64,000 nucleotides of DNA from Closterium sp. NIES-65 (Eukaryota > Streptophyta > Zygnematophyceae > Desmidiales > Closteriaceae): contig CANXME010002338.1 in assembly GCA_948144175.1 (NCBI GenBank), positions 186,001-250,000 of the forward strand, in the 5' to 3' direction. Shown in pieces: positions 21,267-31,564 of the stretch. The position numbers and the translations under genes are program-made. The notes under the pieces were generated by a model. That model was not told where the DNA came from. It worked only from the letters and a program-made list of their open reading frames with translations, and did no database searches. Position 1 is the stretch's first letter. Each line of letters opens with the position of its first letter.

Positions 21267-21767
21267 GGGGGTGTTCTTGTGGAGACACTTTGTGTCTCAA
21301 TCACTTTGTGACACCCAAAACAATATGTACTGTATGGTGTCTCAAATGCGAGTCGCCTCACTACGACTTTCACTGTATTTTTTATTGGTCAGCGCGGAAT
21401 GCGCTGACGTCGCTGACGAATTGCGATGAGACCAGTCATTGTTAAAAAATCGTACGCGACTCGGAATGTCGACACGGCCACATGCACCTGGACACCCGAA
21501 AATGCCAATATCGCGAGGGAAAAAAAGTCCCGCGTATTGAAACCACGCCCGGGGGTTGAAAAAACGGGTGTACAGTCACCCAATCAAATGCATGTCTCTG
21601 TACATTTCTTTTCATCGCATCCAGTGAAAAGTGTCCAACTGTCCCGGCCAATCTGTCGCCATAAGTCGTGGTACACTTGATGTTTGTGACGCGACATTGG
21701 GAAATTTTACAAGCGCGACTCGGGAAAATGGGGGTTGAGACACGAGTGTCTCCACAGGAACACCCCC
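21267..21767. mobile_element. Tourist-like MITE (PIF/Harbinger superfamily), TSD TAA
   Basis: The 501-bp element has terminal inverted repeats starting GGGGGTGTTC: the left ~35 bp and the reverse complement of the right ~35 bp agree except for a few bases. It is flanked by TAA at 21264-21266 and 21768-21770. TIR and 3-bp TSD match Tourist MITEs. The left TSD of the next element is this same TAA, so the two abut. No coding capacity. Confidence 0.85.
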
Positions 21768-21931
21768 TAAGGGTGCATTCCGCTGTGGACCATGTCCCAA
21801 TCGATGCGTCCAAATCGATTGTGACGCGTACGTACAGCATATGCTGCCAGGTGTCAGAATGCCGGGCCGACCGCGGTTGTCGCCAAATGTATTTATCATT
21901 GGGTGACGTGAAACACGGAGCAGTCGCCAAC

Positions 21932-21965
21932 CAGGGCTCTTGCTAGGATTTAGGCCTGTCTGAAG

Positions 21966-21996
<31 letters not shown>

Positions 21997-22726
21997 TCGT
22001 TTTGTCTGACGTTCAGACGGGCAAAAAAAAAAGTCTGATTTTTCAGACGAAAGTTGGAGCTTAGTCTGATTTATAAGACAAAATGTTTTCCATGGTCTGT
22101 TTGCTGTATTACACTAGTCAGCCATGAAAACGGTATGATTCAGTCTTTACGAAGTACGAAATGAATGCGCGACGTTGACAACATGCTAGCAGACAATCAT
22201 AGCAAGTTGGGCGCCTAGAGGGACTGAGGGGGGGGGGAAGTTGGGCTGCGAGGGACATGCATGGGTGGGTCCGTGTCTTACGCGACGGACCAAGGGGGTG
22301 GAGGGACTTGAGGGGAAGGGGGCTGGGCTGGGAAAGGTGTAGGGGAGCTAGGCGTGGGAAGGGGGGATGGACTGGGGTTGCGCAGCGAGAGGCTGGGCTG
22401 GTAGAGGGGTGACTTGGTGATGAGGTTGGATTAGGAGAAGCGCGTGAGGGACGGGACTTAGGGCAGGGGGGACTAAGGGGAAGGGGAGGGTGGGAGGGGG
22501 AGGGGGCAGGCCAGTACGGTACTTTCTCGGTATCATATTAAATTGTACGCGCTTTCTGAAATTTCTGACGGAATATAACACTGTCATTTTTTCCAGACGA
22601 AATGAAATCATTCGTCTTGTGGTTCAGATGAAAAAAAAACTATGGTCTGGAAGATCAGATGAAAAAAGGAAATCAGGTCTGATTTTCAGACCATCAGACC
22701 GATTTGGTCTGGTAACCAGAGCCCTG
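21932..22726. mobile_element. hAT-like non-autonomous element, 8-bp TSD
   Basis: The 795-bp element starts CAGGGCTCT and ends AGAGCCCTG, a hAT-type TIR. The left flank is TCGCCAAC (21924-21931). The right flank is TCGCCAGC, of which TC is at 22727-22728 and GCCAGC at 30102-30107, because Copia-2 inserted across it. The related Harbinger copy at 57357-60910 has this octamer once (reverse strand near 60750), which supports the duplication. The interior has many GTCTGA/TCAGAC motifs, C and G homopolymers, and no ORF. Confidence 0.8.
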
Positions 22727-22728
22727 TC

Positions 22729-22842
22729 TGTCAGAACTTATAGCTTATGCTTTTGTGTAGGCTATAGTGGGGTATCCCATAGGGGGTACAACCCAATTAG
22801 GGTTGGTACTTGTACTCACACATTCACGTTCCTATTCTCACA
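22729..22842 (+). repeat. Copia-2 5' LTR (114 bp)
   Basis: Starts TGTCAGAACTTATAG, ends TATTCTCACA, and is identical to the 3' copy. It is unusually short for a full-length Copia element. It shares TTGTGTAGGCTA and ATAGGGGGTACA blocks with the Copia-1 LTR. Confidence 0.95.
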
Positions 22843-22854
22843 TGGAATCAGAGC
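22843..22854 (+). other. Copia-2 primer binding site (initiator tRNA-Met type)
   Basis: TGGAATCAGAGC follows the LTR without a gap. It differs by one base from the usual TGGTATCAGAGC. Confidence 0.85.
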
Positions 22855-22883
22855 AGGTCCCATCCTAGGGACTGTTCTCTAGG

Positions 22884-23820
22884 GCCCATCGAAGCGCGCC
22901 CCGAGGCGCGCGTTCTTTTTTTAACGACCCTCCGTGTCGCCCTTCCCCTCGCGGCCCCGCCGCCCTTCTCTCGGCCCCGCCGCCCTTCAGTTGCGGCCCC
23001 GCCGCCCTCTAGACGCGGCCCCGCCGTTTCCTAGTCGCGGCCCCGCCGCTTCCTCGTCGCGGCCCCGCCGCCTCCTCGACGCGGCCCCGCCGCTTCCTCG
23101 TCGCGGCCCCGCCGCCTCCTCCTCACGGCCCCGCCGTTTCCTCGTCGCGGCCCCGCCGCCTCCTCGTCGCGGCCCCGCCGCTTCCTCGACGCGGCCTCGC
23201 CGCTTCCTCTTCGCGGCCCCGCCGCCTCCTACCTGCGGCCCTACCGCCGCCCTACCTGCGGCTCTCTGCCGCCCTACCTGCGGCCCACCAGCCGCCCTAC
23301 CTGCGGCCCACCAGCCGCCCTACCTGCGGCCGTCCGCCGCCCTACCTGCGGTCGTCCCGCCGCCCTACCTGCGGCCCACCAGCCGCCCTACCTGCGGCCG
23401 TCCGCCGCCCTACCTGCGGCCGTCCCGCCGCCCTACCTGCGGCTCACCCGCCGCCCTACCTGCGGCCGTACGCCGCCCTACATGTGGCCCACCCGCCGCC
23501 CTACCTTCGCGGCCCAGCCGCCCTACCTACGCGGCCCTAGCACCGGCCGGGCCGCCCAGCAGCCGCCGAGCCGCCCAGCAGCAGCCGAGCCGCCCAGCAT
23601 CAGCCGAGCCGCCCAGCAGCAGCCGAGCCGCCCAGCAGCAGCCGAGCCGCCCGGGAGCAGCCGAGCTGCCCAGAGCCGCCCAGCCGCCCAGCAGCAGCCG
23701 AGCCGCCCGGGAGCAGCCGAGCCGCCCAGGAGCCGCCGAGCCGCCCAGCAGCAGCCGAGCCGCCCCGCAGCAGCCGTACCGTCCAGGAGCCGCCGAGTCG
23801 CCCTGCTACCAGGCCGCCCG
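22884..23820 (+). repeat. Copia-2 GC-rich untranslated leader
   Basis: It begins with the palindromic GCGCGCCCCGAGGCGCGCG, then arrays of GCGGCCCCGCCGCC (22950-23230), CTACCTGCGGCC units (23230-23480) and CCGAGCCGCCCAGCAG units (23540-23800). The same three blocks occur in Copia-1 in the same order. The ~300-codon open frames are repeat artefacts. Confidence 0.85.
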
Positions 23821-23902
23821 ACCTGCCCTGTCTGGTGAGCACGGCACTGCCCTACTGCTACTGCGTGCCCTTCTCCACTGCTTGCACTGCTAGTCTGTCG
23901 TC

Positions 23903-24375
23903 ATGGCTACCCCCAGTGTCCTAGCTTTTGACGCTGAGGGCAGAGCCATTGACTTTGAGGTCTAGGTCGACGACCTGCAGTTGTTTTTACAGTGCGATAG
24001 GGCGGACGGTCTTTCTCTCTTTGACCTCACCTCTGGCGCCTCTCCTGCTCCTGCTGCTGATGCTAACCCCACTGTTCGCTCTCAGTGGGCCACCCGCGAT
24101 GCTGCTGCACGTCTGGCTGTGCGTCCCCACTTGCCCACCACTGAGCGCGCGCACTTTAGTAAGTACAAGAGTGCTCAGACCTTGTACGACGCTGTAGCTG
24201 CGCGCTACTCTTCCCCTGCCACTGCTGCACTGAGCCGTCTCATGCTACCGTACCTCTTTCCTGATCTCACTGCCTTTCCTACTGTCGCTGATCTCATTAC
24301 GCACCTTCGCACTAGTGACACTCGCTACCGCGCCGCCCTTCCTGCTGAGTTTTGCGCCAAGAACCCCCCCCCCCC
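23903..24375 (+). pseudogene. Copia-2 gag (capsid region), nonsense codon and frameshift
   Basis: Starts ATG at 23903 after the leader; the protein begins MATPSVLAFDAEG. Codon 21 (23963-23965) is TAG where context (FEV-stop-VDDLQLFLQ) suggests Trp. The UBN2-like capsid region continues to a run of about twelve C at 24364-24375, where the frame shifts. It resumes as YIALYYIVTRLPDSLR in another frame. A homopolymer of this kind is a likely site for either a real indel or a sequencing error; the TAG is not. Confidence 0.85.
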
Positions 24376-27300
24376 ATGTACATCGCTCTCTATTACATAG
24401 TCACTCGTCTCCCTGACTCCCTTCGCGTAGTCAGGGACCACTTCCTCTCAGTCTGTCCCACCACCCTCACTGTCGACCTCGAGAAGGCCCTCCTAGCGGC
24501 GGAGAAGAGTATAGTCGCTGTAGGAGCCTCTCGTGGAGACCCGCGCACCCCCATCTTTGAGGGGTGTTCTCCTTCCCCCCTGCTGCCCTCTGTTGCCTCT
24601 GCTGCTGCTGCCGACCTGCTTGGTCTTGAGTCGGTTGGCGCGGCGTCTGCCCCTTGCGGGAGACGCCGCCCTGGCAAGGGCAAGGGGGGCAAGGGCGCGG
24701 GTGGAGCTGGCGGGGGCGGTGGGGGTGGCGGTGGAGGCGGCGGAGGAAGTGGGGGTGGCGGTGGGAGTGGTGGCGGGAGTGGTGGTGGTGGCGGCGGCAG
24801 CGGCGGCGGAGGCGGTGGCGGCGGAGGCGGTAGGAGCGGAGGCGGTGGTGGTGGCGGAGGTGGAGGAGGTGGTGGCGGGGGAGGTGGAGCTGGTCGGGGT
24901 AGTGCCCCGCAGCGGAGCGGCTCTGGTGGTGGTCCGCGGCAGCAGCAGCAGCAGCAGCAGCGTGCTCGGGACATCCCCCCGCCTCAGCAGCTCCGTGAGT
25001 GGTACGCGCAGAGTCAGCGTGGTGGAGGTTTTGGCCCGTGCACCTACGTTCTTCGCAGTGGCGAGCGCGCGGGTGAGCAGTGTGGGGGTGCCCACGCCAC
25101 CCGGCGCTGCTTTGGCCGCCTGACGGACGCTTGGCGTCAGCAGTTCCCTGACGCCTCTGAGATCCCCCGCTGGGGAGACCTTTCTAGAGCCGGTGTAGCG
25201 ATCTTTGAGCTAGACTTTGATGCTATCCTTGCTGCCATGTATGCTGTGTCTATTAGTGATGAGGGTGACTGTTACCGGTGTTTCCCGCCTGACCCGGGCA
25301 TTGGTACGGCTGCGCTAGGTGCCTGTGACACTGCTGCCCTCTCAGGTGCTGGTGAGGCTGCGCTCTCAGGTACTGGTGAGGCTGCGCTCTCAGGTCCCGC
25401 GTCGGCTTCGGCCTCCCTCACCTTTACACTTGACTCTGGGGCTTCTCGCTCCTTCTTTCGAGACCGCACCACACTCACGCCGCTTGGCCGGCCGGTTGCG
25501 GTCTCCCTGGCTGACCCCTCTGGGGGTCCTGTCCTCTCTCACTTCTCCACTGTTCTACCGTGTCCAGCGGCCCCCTCGGGCGCCCTGTCAGGCCTGTACC
25601 TCCCCTCGTTCTCGACGAACTTGGTGAGTGGTGCTGCCCTACAGGATGCGGGGGTTCACCGGTTTACTCCTGCGAGTCAGCGGATGACCCACTGCACGGA
25701 CGCGCGCACAGTTCGGCACCTAGCCATGTTCTCCCGTCGGCCGGGGTCGAGCCTCTACACCCTGACAACTGAGTCTCCTCCTGTCCCTGTGTCTGGCCAG
25801 GTAGCTGCGTCCAGGTCTGGTCTTGAGTCTGCCCCCTGCTCGTGTCGCCTCCTGTCTCACGAGACCCTCCTGTGGCACCACCGTCTTGGCCACCCCTCCT
25901 TGCCCCGTCTCAGGGACATGGCTTTCCGTGTCCTTGTCTCTGGTCTTCCCCGGTCTCTCCCTCCCCTTCCTTTGGGACCAGGACCTTCCAGTGTCCCTTG
26001 TGTCGAGGGGCGCCTCCGGGCTGCCCCCCACTCCTCACAGTTTCCTCCGACAGAGGCTCCTCTGCAGACGCTTCACATGGACGTGTGGGGCCCGGCCCGC
26101 GTCCATGGACAGGGTCACGAGCGCTACTTTCTGCTGGTGGTTGACGACTACTCGCGTTTCACCACAGTCTTCCCCTTGCGCAGCAAGGGTGATGTCACTG
26201 AGGTGTTGATCGACTGGATCCGTGCAGCTTGTCTCCAGCTCAGGAGTAGCTTCGGCTCGGACTTTCCTGTTCCGCGTCTGCACTCTGACCGAGGCGGAGA
26301 GTTTTCCTCTGGCCTTCTGCGAGCCTACTGTCGTGCACAGGGCATCCGCCAGACCTTTACGCTTCCGGACTCTCCACAGCAAAATGGGATTGCTGAGCGC
26401 CGCATTGGCATGGTCATGGACGTCGCCCGTACGTCCATGATGCATGCGGCTGCCCCCCATTTTCTGTGGCCGTTTGCGGTGAGGTACGCGGCGCATCAGA
26501 TCAACCTTCACCCCGGGGTTTCCCGGCCCGGGAAGGTCCGTACCTCCCCGGCCCTCCTGTGGACTGGGAAGGTCGGCGATGCGTCTGCGTTCCGTGTCTG
26601 GGGATCTCGGGCGTTTGTCCGCGACTTGTCTGCGGACAAGCTGTCCCCCCGTGCTTCTCCCTGTGTCTTCCTTGGCTTCCCCCCTGACGCTCCAAGGTGG
26701 CAGTTCTACCACCCCTCCTCTCGTCGTGTTCTGTCCTCCCAGGACGTCACGTTCGACGAGTCAGTCCCCTTCTACCGCCTCTTCCCCTACCGCACTCCTT
26801 CCCTCCCCCCGCCACCGGACTTCCTTGTGCCAGGTCCCCCCCCGGTAGACCCCCTCCCCCCCTCAGGTTCCTGCCCCTTCAGGTGTGTCCCAGGTAGACG
26901 CCATCGAGCCGGTCGAGGTTGATGGTGACTCTAGACCTGCTGTGGGTGCTGAGCCTGGGGGTGCTGACTCTGGGGGTGCTGTGCGCGTGGGTGCTGAGCC
27001 TGGGGGTGACGAGCCTGGGGTTGCTGAGCCTGGGGGTGCTGTGCGCGTGGGTGCTGAGCCTGGGGGTGACGAGCCTGAGGTTGCTGAGTCTGGGGGTGCT
27101 GCGCCGGAGAGTGTTGAGCCTGGAGGTGCTGCGTCTGGAGCTGCTAAGCCAGGAGGTGCGGAGCCTACGGCCACTAGACCTCCCCTTGTGGCGTCTAGCG
27201 GTGCTGGGCCTGGAGTTTCTCCTGGTGTTCCGTCTTGGCGGGAGCCCCTCTCTCCACAGGAGCTGCGCGAGTGGTTTGCTCGCCGCTGGAGGCGTACTGC

Positions 27301-29764
27301 TGGAGCTGGAGCTTCTTCGGCCGCTGAGGGTGCTAGTGCCGCCGGTCCTGGAGCTGCTGGGCCTTCGGGTCCTACTGGAGCTGGAGCTGCTGAGGGTGTT
27401 GGTGCTGAGACTGCTGCTGTCTGTCCTGGAGGTGGTCCTGCCGCTGGAGGTGCTGTTGGCACTGGTGCTGCCGCTGAGGGTTCTGGTGCTGTCTCTGCTG
27501 TGCCTTGAGTCCCTGCGCGGCCTCGGCCGTACTTCGTTCCGCTCCTGCAGCAGGTTCTTGGTCTTCCTCCTTCTGTCGAGTGTCCGCCGTCTGTCCAGTC
27601 GCAGTCACTGTTCGAGCCGGCCTCCCCACTGCCTGCTCCCTCTCCTTACACTGGTCCTACTGGAGGTCTCGCTGAGCGTCGTGAGCCTGCGTCTCGTCCC
27701 GCGTCGCCTGTTCGTGCTGCTCGCGCTAGTGGTCGCGGTTCGCGTCAGCGTCCTCCTCCTGTCCCTGGCACGCACCGGATGTCTCTGCGTCCGTCCACTG
27801 CTCCTCTGCGTGCCCCTTTGCCTTCTCCTCCTGAGTCCTCTCTTCCTGCACTTGCCGACCCGGAGTCGGACTCTCTTCGTGCTGCCAGTCCTACTGTCAT
27901 GCGTTTTCTTTCTACTGTTGTCACTGACCCCTCTTTTGAGTCCACTACTGCGTCTGCTCTTGTCGCTGAGCTCGTCGACTTTGCTGCTCGCTGTCGTCTA
28001 GACTACGCTGCTAGTCTTGTTGCTGAGTCTGCGTCTGTCTGTCCTCCGTCCGTCGGGGGTGAGTGTGCTCTTGGCATGGACGTCCTTGAGGACAAGCAGG
28101 AGGAGTTCCAGTGTCTGGCTGCTGCTTCACCTCATCTCGCGTCTATAGTGCTTGCCCCTGAGGGAGACCCGAATGCACTAGACATCCCGACTCCGCGTTC
28201 TTACGCGGAGGCCGTAGAGGGTCCCTACTCCTCTCAGTGGCAGGCAGCTATGGATGCAGAGATGGCTTCCTGGAAGTCCACAGGCACCTACGTTGACGCG
28301 GTTCCCCCTCCTGGGGCGAACATCGTCAGTGGCATGTGGATCTTCAGGGTGAAGCGGCCGCCGGGCTCTCCACTTGTCTTCAAGGCGCGGTACGTCGCTC
28401 GTGGCTTCAGTCAGCGGCAGAGAGTTGACTACTTTCAGACCTTCTCTCCCACCCCGAAGATGACCACTCTTCGGGTGCTGCTACACATAGCCGCTCAGCG
28501 CGACTACGAGCTTCACTCTCTTGACTTAAGCACTGCTTTCTTGCAGGGTAGCCTGCACGAGGAGATCTGGCTGCGCCGTCCACCTGGCTTCACTGGGACT
28601 TTCCCTCCTGGCACCCAGTGGAGCCTCCGACGGCCAGTCTACGGTCTCCGCCAGGCACCGCGTGAGTGGCACAACACAGTGAGGACTACGCTTGCGGCTC
28701 TTGGGTTTGCTCCCTCTACTGCTGACCCGTCGTTGTTTCTGCGCACCGACACCTCTCTGCCGCCGTTCTACATCCTCGTGTACGTTGACGACTTGGTCTT
28801 TGCCACTGCTGACACTACTGGAATCGCCTACGTGAAGTCCGAGCTGCAGAAGAGACACACGTGCACAGACCTGGGTGAACTGCGCAGCTACCTTGGCTTG
28901 CAGATCACTCGGGACAGAGCACGCCGCACCATCACCTTGACTCAGTCACACATGGTGCAGCAGGTCCTTCAGCGCTTCGGCTTCACGTACTCCTCGCCTT
29001 AGGCCACTCCTCTGGCTACTCGCCACTCGCTCTCAGCTCTGCCTTCGGATGAGTCCGTAGAGTCGAGTGGCCCGTACCCGGAGCTTGTTGGCTGCCTCAT
29101 GTACCTGATGACCTGCACACGACCTGACCTTGCATACCCTCTTAGCATTCTTGCACGCTATGTTGCTCCTGGGAGACACCAACCAGAGCACATGGCTGCA
29201 GCGAAGAGGGTGTTGCGCTACTTGTGCAGTACGTCGGGCATGGGGCTAGTGCTTGGAGGGCGGAGTCCAGTGGTCCTCACTGGTCACGCGGATGCTTCTT
29301 GGGCTGACGACCAGGCCACGCAGCGGTCGTCGCAGGGGTACACCTTCAGTCTTGGTTCTGGCTTTGTCTCTTGGCGGGCTACTCGCTCGTATTCTGTTCT
29401 CGGCTCCAGTTGTGAGGCTGAGATCTACGCCGGGGCCATGGCTGCACAGGAGCTTCGCTGGCTCACCTACCTGCTGACTGACCTTGGAGAGGTGCCTCGT
29501 TCTCCTCCAGTGCTGTACGTAGACAACAAGGCCATGCTGGCCTTGTGTCGAGAGCAGCGCTTGGAGCAAAGAACGAAGCACATTGCTCTCCGTTACTTCC
29601 TTGCTCGTGAGCTGCAGCAGCGTGGTCAGTTGCGACTTGCGTACGTGGCCTCTGAGGCCAACACTGCTGATGTTTTCACGAAGGCACTTCCGCCTTGTGA
29701 TCATCAGCGCTTCTACACTCAGCTGGGACTTGTACCTGTCCTACTTCACTTGCTCACCTCTTGA
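24376..29764 (+). pseudogene. Copia-2 pol: Cys/His module, protease, integrase, RT and RNase H, with lesions
   Basis: In order: end of capsid; a poly-Gly tract (24700-24900); QLREWYAQ and a C-x13-C-x3-H-x4-C module (Cys at 25039, 25081 and 25108, His at 25093); intact protease motif LDSGA (~25430); GAG-pre-integrase LLWHHRLGHPSLP; integrase with MDVWGP, HSDRGGEF and NGIAERRIG; the Gly/Ala linker with one ELREWFARRWRR; RT with YVDD; RNase H with HADASWADD and YVDNKAMLAL. Lesions: a frameshift in the C-rich stretch near 26840-26885, TGA at 27506-27508, and TAG at 29000-29002 (replacing Gln by comparison with Copia-1). The stop is at 29762-29764. Each lesion is isolated; the frame resumes after each. 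Confidence 0.9.
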
Positions 29765-29982
29765 CCTTGCTTGTACTCTTGCATATATATATATATATAT
29801 ATACCTGCTCTTGCTTGTTTAGCCTTATAGATATATGTCTCGTCTTGCATGTGAACTGGCCTTGTGGCCTTGACCTTGTGCTCGGACTGTGTGGTGACTT
29901 TGTGATCCACCCTGAGCTTTGCTTTGCTTTGCTTGACTGGTCTTGTGACCCCTTGTTCTCCCCCACTTTTCCTATGGGGGTG

Positions 29983-30096
29983 TGTCAGAACTTATAGCTT
30001 ATGCTTTTGTGTAGGCTATAGTGGGGTATCCCATAGGGGGTACAACCCAATTAGGGTTGGTACTTGTACTCACACATTCACGTTCCTATTCTCACA
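29983..30096 (+). repeat. Copia-2 3' LTR (114 bp)
   Basis: Identical to 22729-22842. The polypurine tract is immediately upstream and TSD CTGTC immediately downstream. Confidence 0.95.
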
Positions 30097-30239
30097 CTGT
30101 CGCCAGCTAATTGTGACACATTCCATCAATCACACGCGGTGCCAAATGTCAACTCATGCGGCATGAACGTATCTAGACGAAATCTCCAAAAACCCACTAT
30201 CCCCATCAACACGTACACTGCGTCGTGATTAGTCGAGAC

Positions 30240-30651
30240 TGTTACGATGCGAAGTTTTATGAGAAGGCATTCCTGTATGCTGCAGGAGCCGACTCTACCG
30301 AGTACGAAGCTGAGGAGTCAGAAGAGCCGAAACAACGCACCAACCGTCAGATCAAGACCGATGCAGGCAGAAACATTTACAGTGAAAAGAGCGGGAGCGG
30401 TTTTTGAACGGGTTCCCGCGCCGCACGGTTTTTGAAATTCAGTCGCAATAAGGGAATGTACCCCTTAGAGTACATGGCTAGTCTAGGTCCTTTCGTATTC
30501 CCATGTACTCTTATATAAACTCGATGTATGCATGATATCATCAACTCAGTCATTTTACATTCACTCTGACCTGAGATTCACACTTCCGCTGCAACTACTC
30601 CGCGATCGACCCTTAGCGATCCTTCGCTAAGTCCCACTTGGGATTGTAACA
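30240..30651 (+). repeat. Copia-3 5' LTR (412 bp)
   Basis: TGTTACGATGCG..GATTGTAACA, with a TATATAAA box at 30512-30519. About 16 differences from the 3' copy indicate greater age than Copia-1 and Copia-2. Confidence 0.95.
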
Positions 30652-30714
30652 TGGTATGAGAGCTGTTCAGGGATTCTTCGCAACTTCACTTCAGTAAATT
30701 CGCCGAATCAAAAT

Positions 30715-31123
30715 ATGGCGAGCGGCACAAGCTCCAAGACCAAGATGGCCGGAGGATCCGGAGGCCAAGCAAATCTGATGGCTGAAGGACAACCCAATCT
30801 AGCTGCGACAAGTTAGGCGACAACCACGATCGGCACTGCCGCCCTCGAGCAACTTTTCGCTCGACTTTCAACTATCGAGAAAGAACTCCAAGAACTGTGC
30901 AAAGGCGATGCGGGAATCTCTTCCCAACCAGCACAACCTGGAAATCCGACTGAGAAAAGTCGTGATACTGCCGCGCACACCTTCTCCCTCGACACAGACA
31001 AATCAGCAACAACTGCCCCCCGTCCAAGTGATGAGGCTATCAACTCTGCGCCAACACGCTTCCTCAGTGTTTCAAAGATTAAGACTACTGCCGCGTTTGA
31101 CGGCAAGGATTTCTATACATGGA
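30715..31123 (+). pseudogene. Copia-3 gag, N-terminal part
   Basis: Starts ATGGCGAGCGGC after the primer site and a short leader. A TAG follows about 33 codons on. The frame then resumes and reaches FDGKDFYTW, the conserved start of the Copia capsid domain, where the Ngaro/PAT-type element is inserted. The rest of capsid is at 36876. Confidence 0.8.
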
Positions 31124-31324
31124 ATTGAGAAAGCTTGCTTTCTTTCTTATCAATTGGCATCGTTCTCATTACAAATGGGGCATCGTTCTCATTACAAATG
31201 GTGTATTACAACATTTGCATCATCGTTCGACATAAGCTAGTGCGGACTAATAACACTAGCTATTATGTACCCTATCCAAGTGGCATTAGCAAGGCGGTTT
31301 ACACTGGGGTGGGTGGTGGGAATT
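31124..31324 (-). repeat. Split direct repeat B2 with extra 3'-terminal sequence
   Basis: The first 57 bp (31124-31180) equal B1. They are followed by a tandem copy of GCATCGTTCTCATTACAAAT and ~120 bp not found in B1. The outer end abuts Copia-3 gag at 31123. Confidence 0.85.
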
Positions 31325-31507
31325 TTGAGTGAGCCGTTTGAAAATTGAGAAACGTGGGTGGAGGGAAATGAACTCCAACCCACGGTTTTTGTAGTTGGAG
31401 AAGGGCGTTTAGCGCGCTTCGACGATGCCAATTGTGCAGTACAAGCAGCTTCGCTTTCACAATACAAAATTTTAAAAAACACTACATGTGTGTTAAAAAA
31501 TTATAAT
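31325..31507 (-). repeat. Split direct repeat A2 (183 bp)
   Basis: Internal copy of A1, directly abutting B1. The A2/B1 junction (TTATAAT next to ATTGAG) has the same end sequences that meet at the two outer ends of the element, as expected of a circular-intermediate junction. Confidence 0.92.
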
Positions 31508-31564
31508 ATTGAGAAAGCTTGCTTTCTTTCTTATCAATTGGCATCGTTCTCATTACAAATGGGG
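31508..31564 (-). repeat. Split direct repeat B1 (57 bp)
   Basis: Identical to 31124-31180 (ATTGAGAAAGCTTGC.. to ..ACAAATGGGG). It overlaps the last codons of the recombinase ORF. Confidence 0.9.

Larger units (their letters stand above)
22729..30096 (+). mobile_element. Copia-2: Ty1/Copia retrotransposon, identical 114-bp LTRs, TSD CTGTC, coding region broken
   Basis: A 7,368-bp element related to Copia-1, in the opposite orientation. LTRs at 22729-22842 and 29983-30096 are identical by eye; the TSD CTGTC lies at 22724-22728 and 30097-30101. The order is LTR, primer site, GC-rich leader, gag, Cys/His module, protease, GAG-pre-integrase, integrase, Gly/Ala linker, RT, RNase H, polypurine tract CTATGGGGGTG (29972-29982), LTR. 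Despite identical LTRs the polyprotein has three stops and two frameshifts. Confidence 0.96.

Noticed and set aside
22934..23893. Arg/Pro-rich 319-codon ORF
   Set aside because: Lies in the Copia-2 untranslated leader before the gag start; only repeat-driven openness. The same holds for 7532-7960 and 38058-38879.
24393..24974. Poly-Pro minus-strand ORF
   Set aside because: Antisense of the poly-Gly coding tract of Copia-2.
26919..28001. 360-codon Leu/Val-rich plus-strand ORF
   Set aside because: Shadow frame of the Copia-2 Gly/Ala linker; GC-rich repeats keep a second frame open. The same applies to 3957-4868 in Copia-1.
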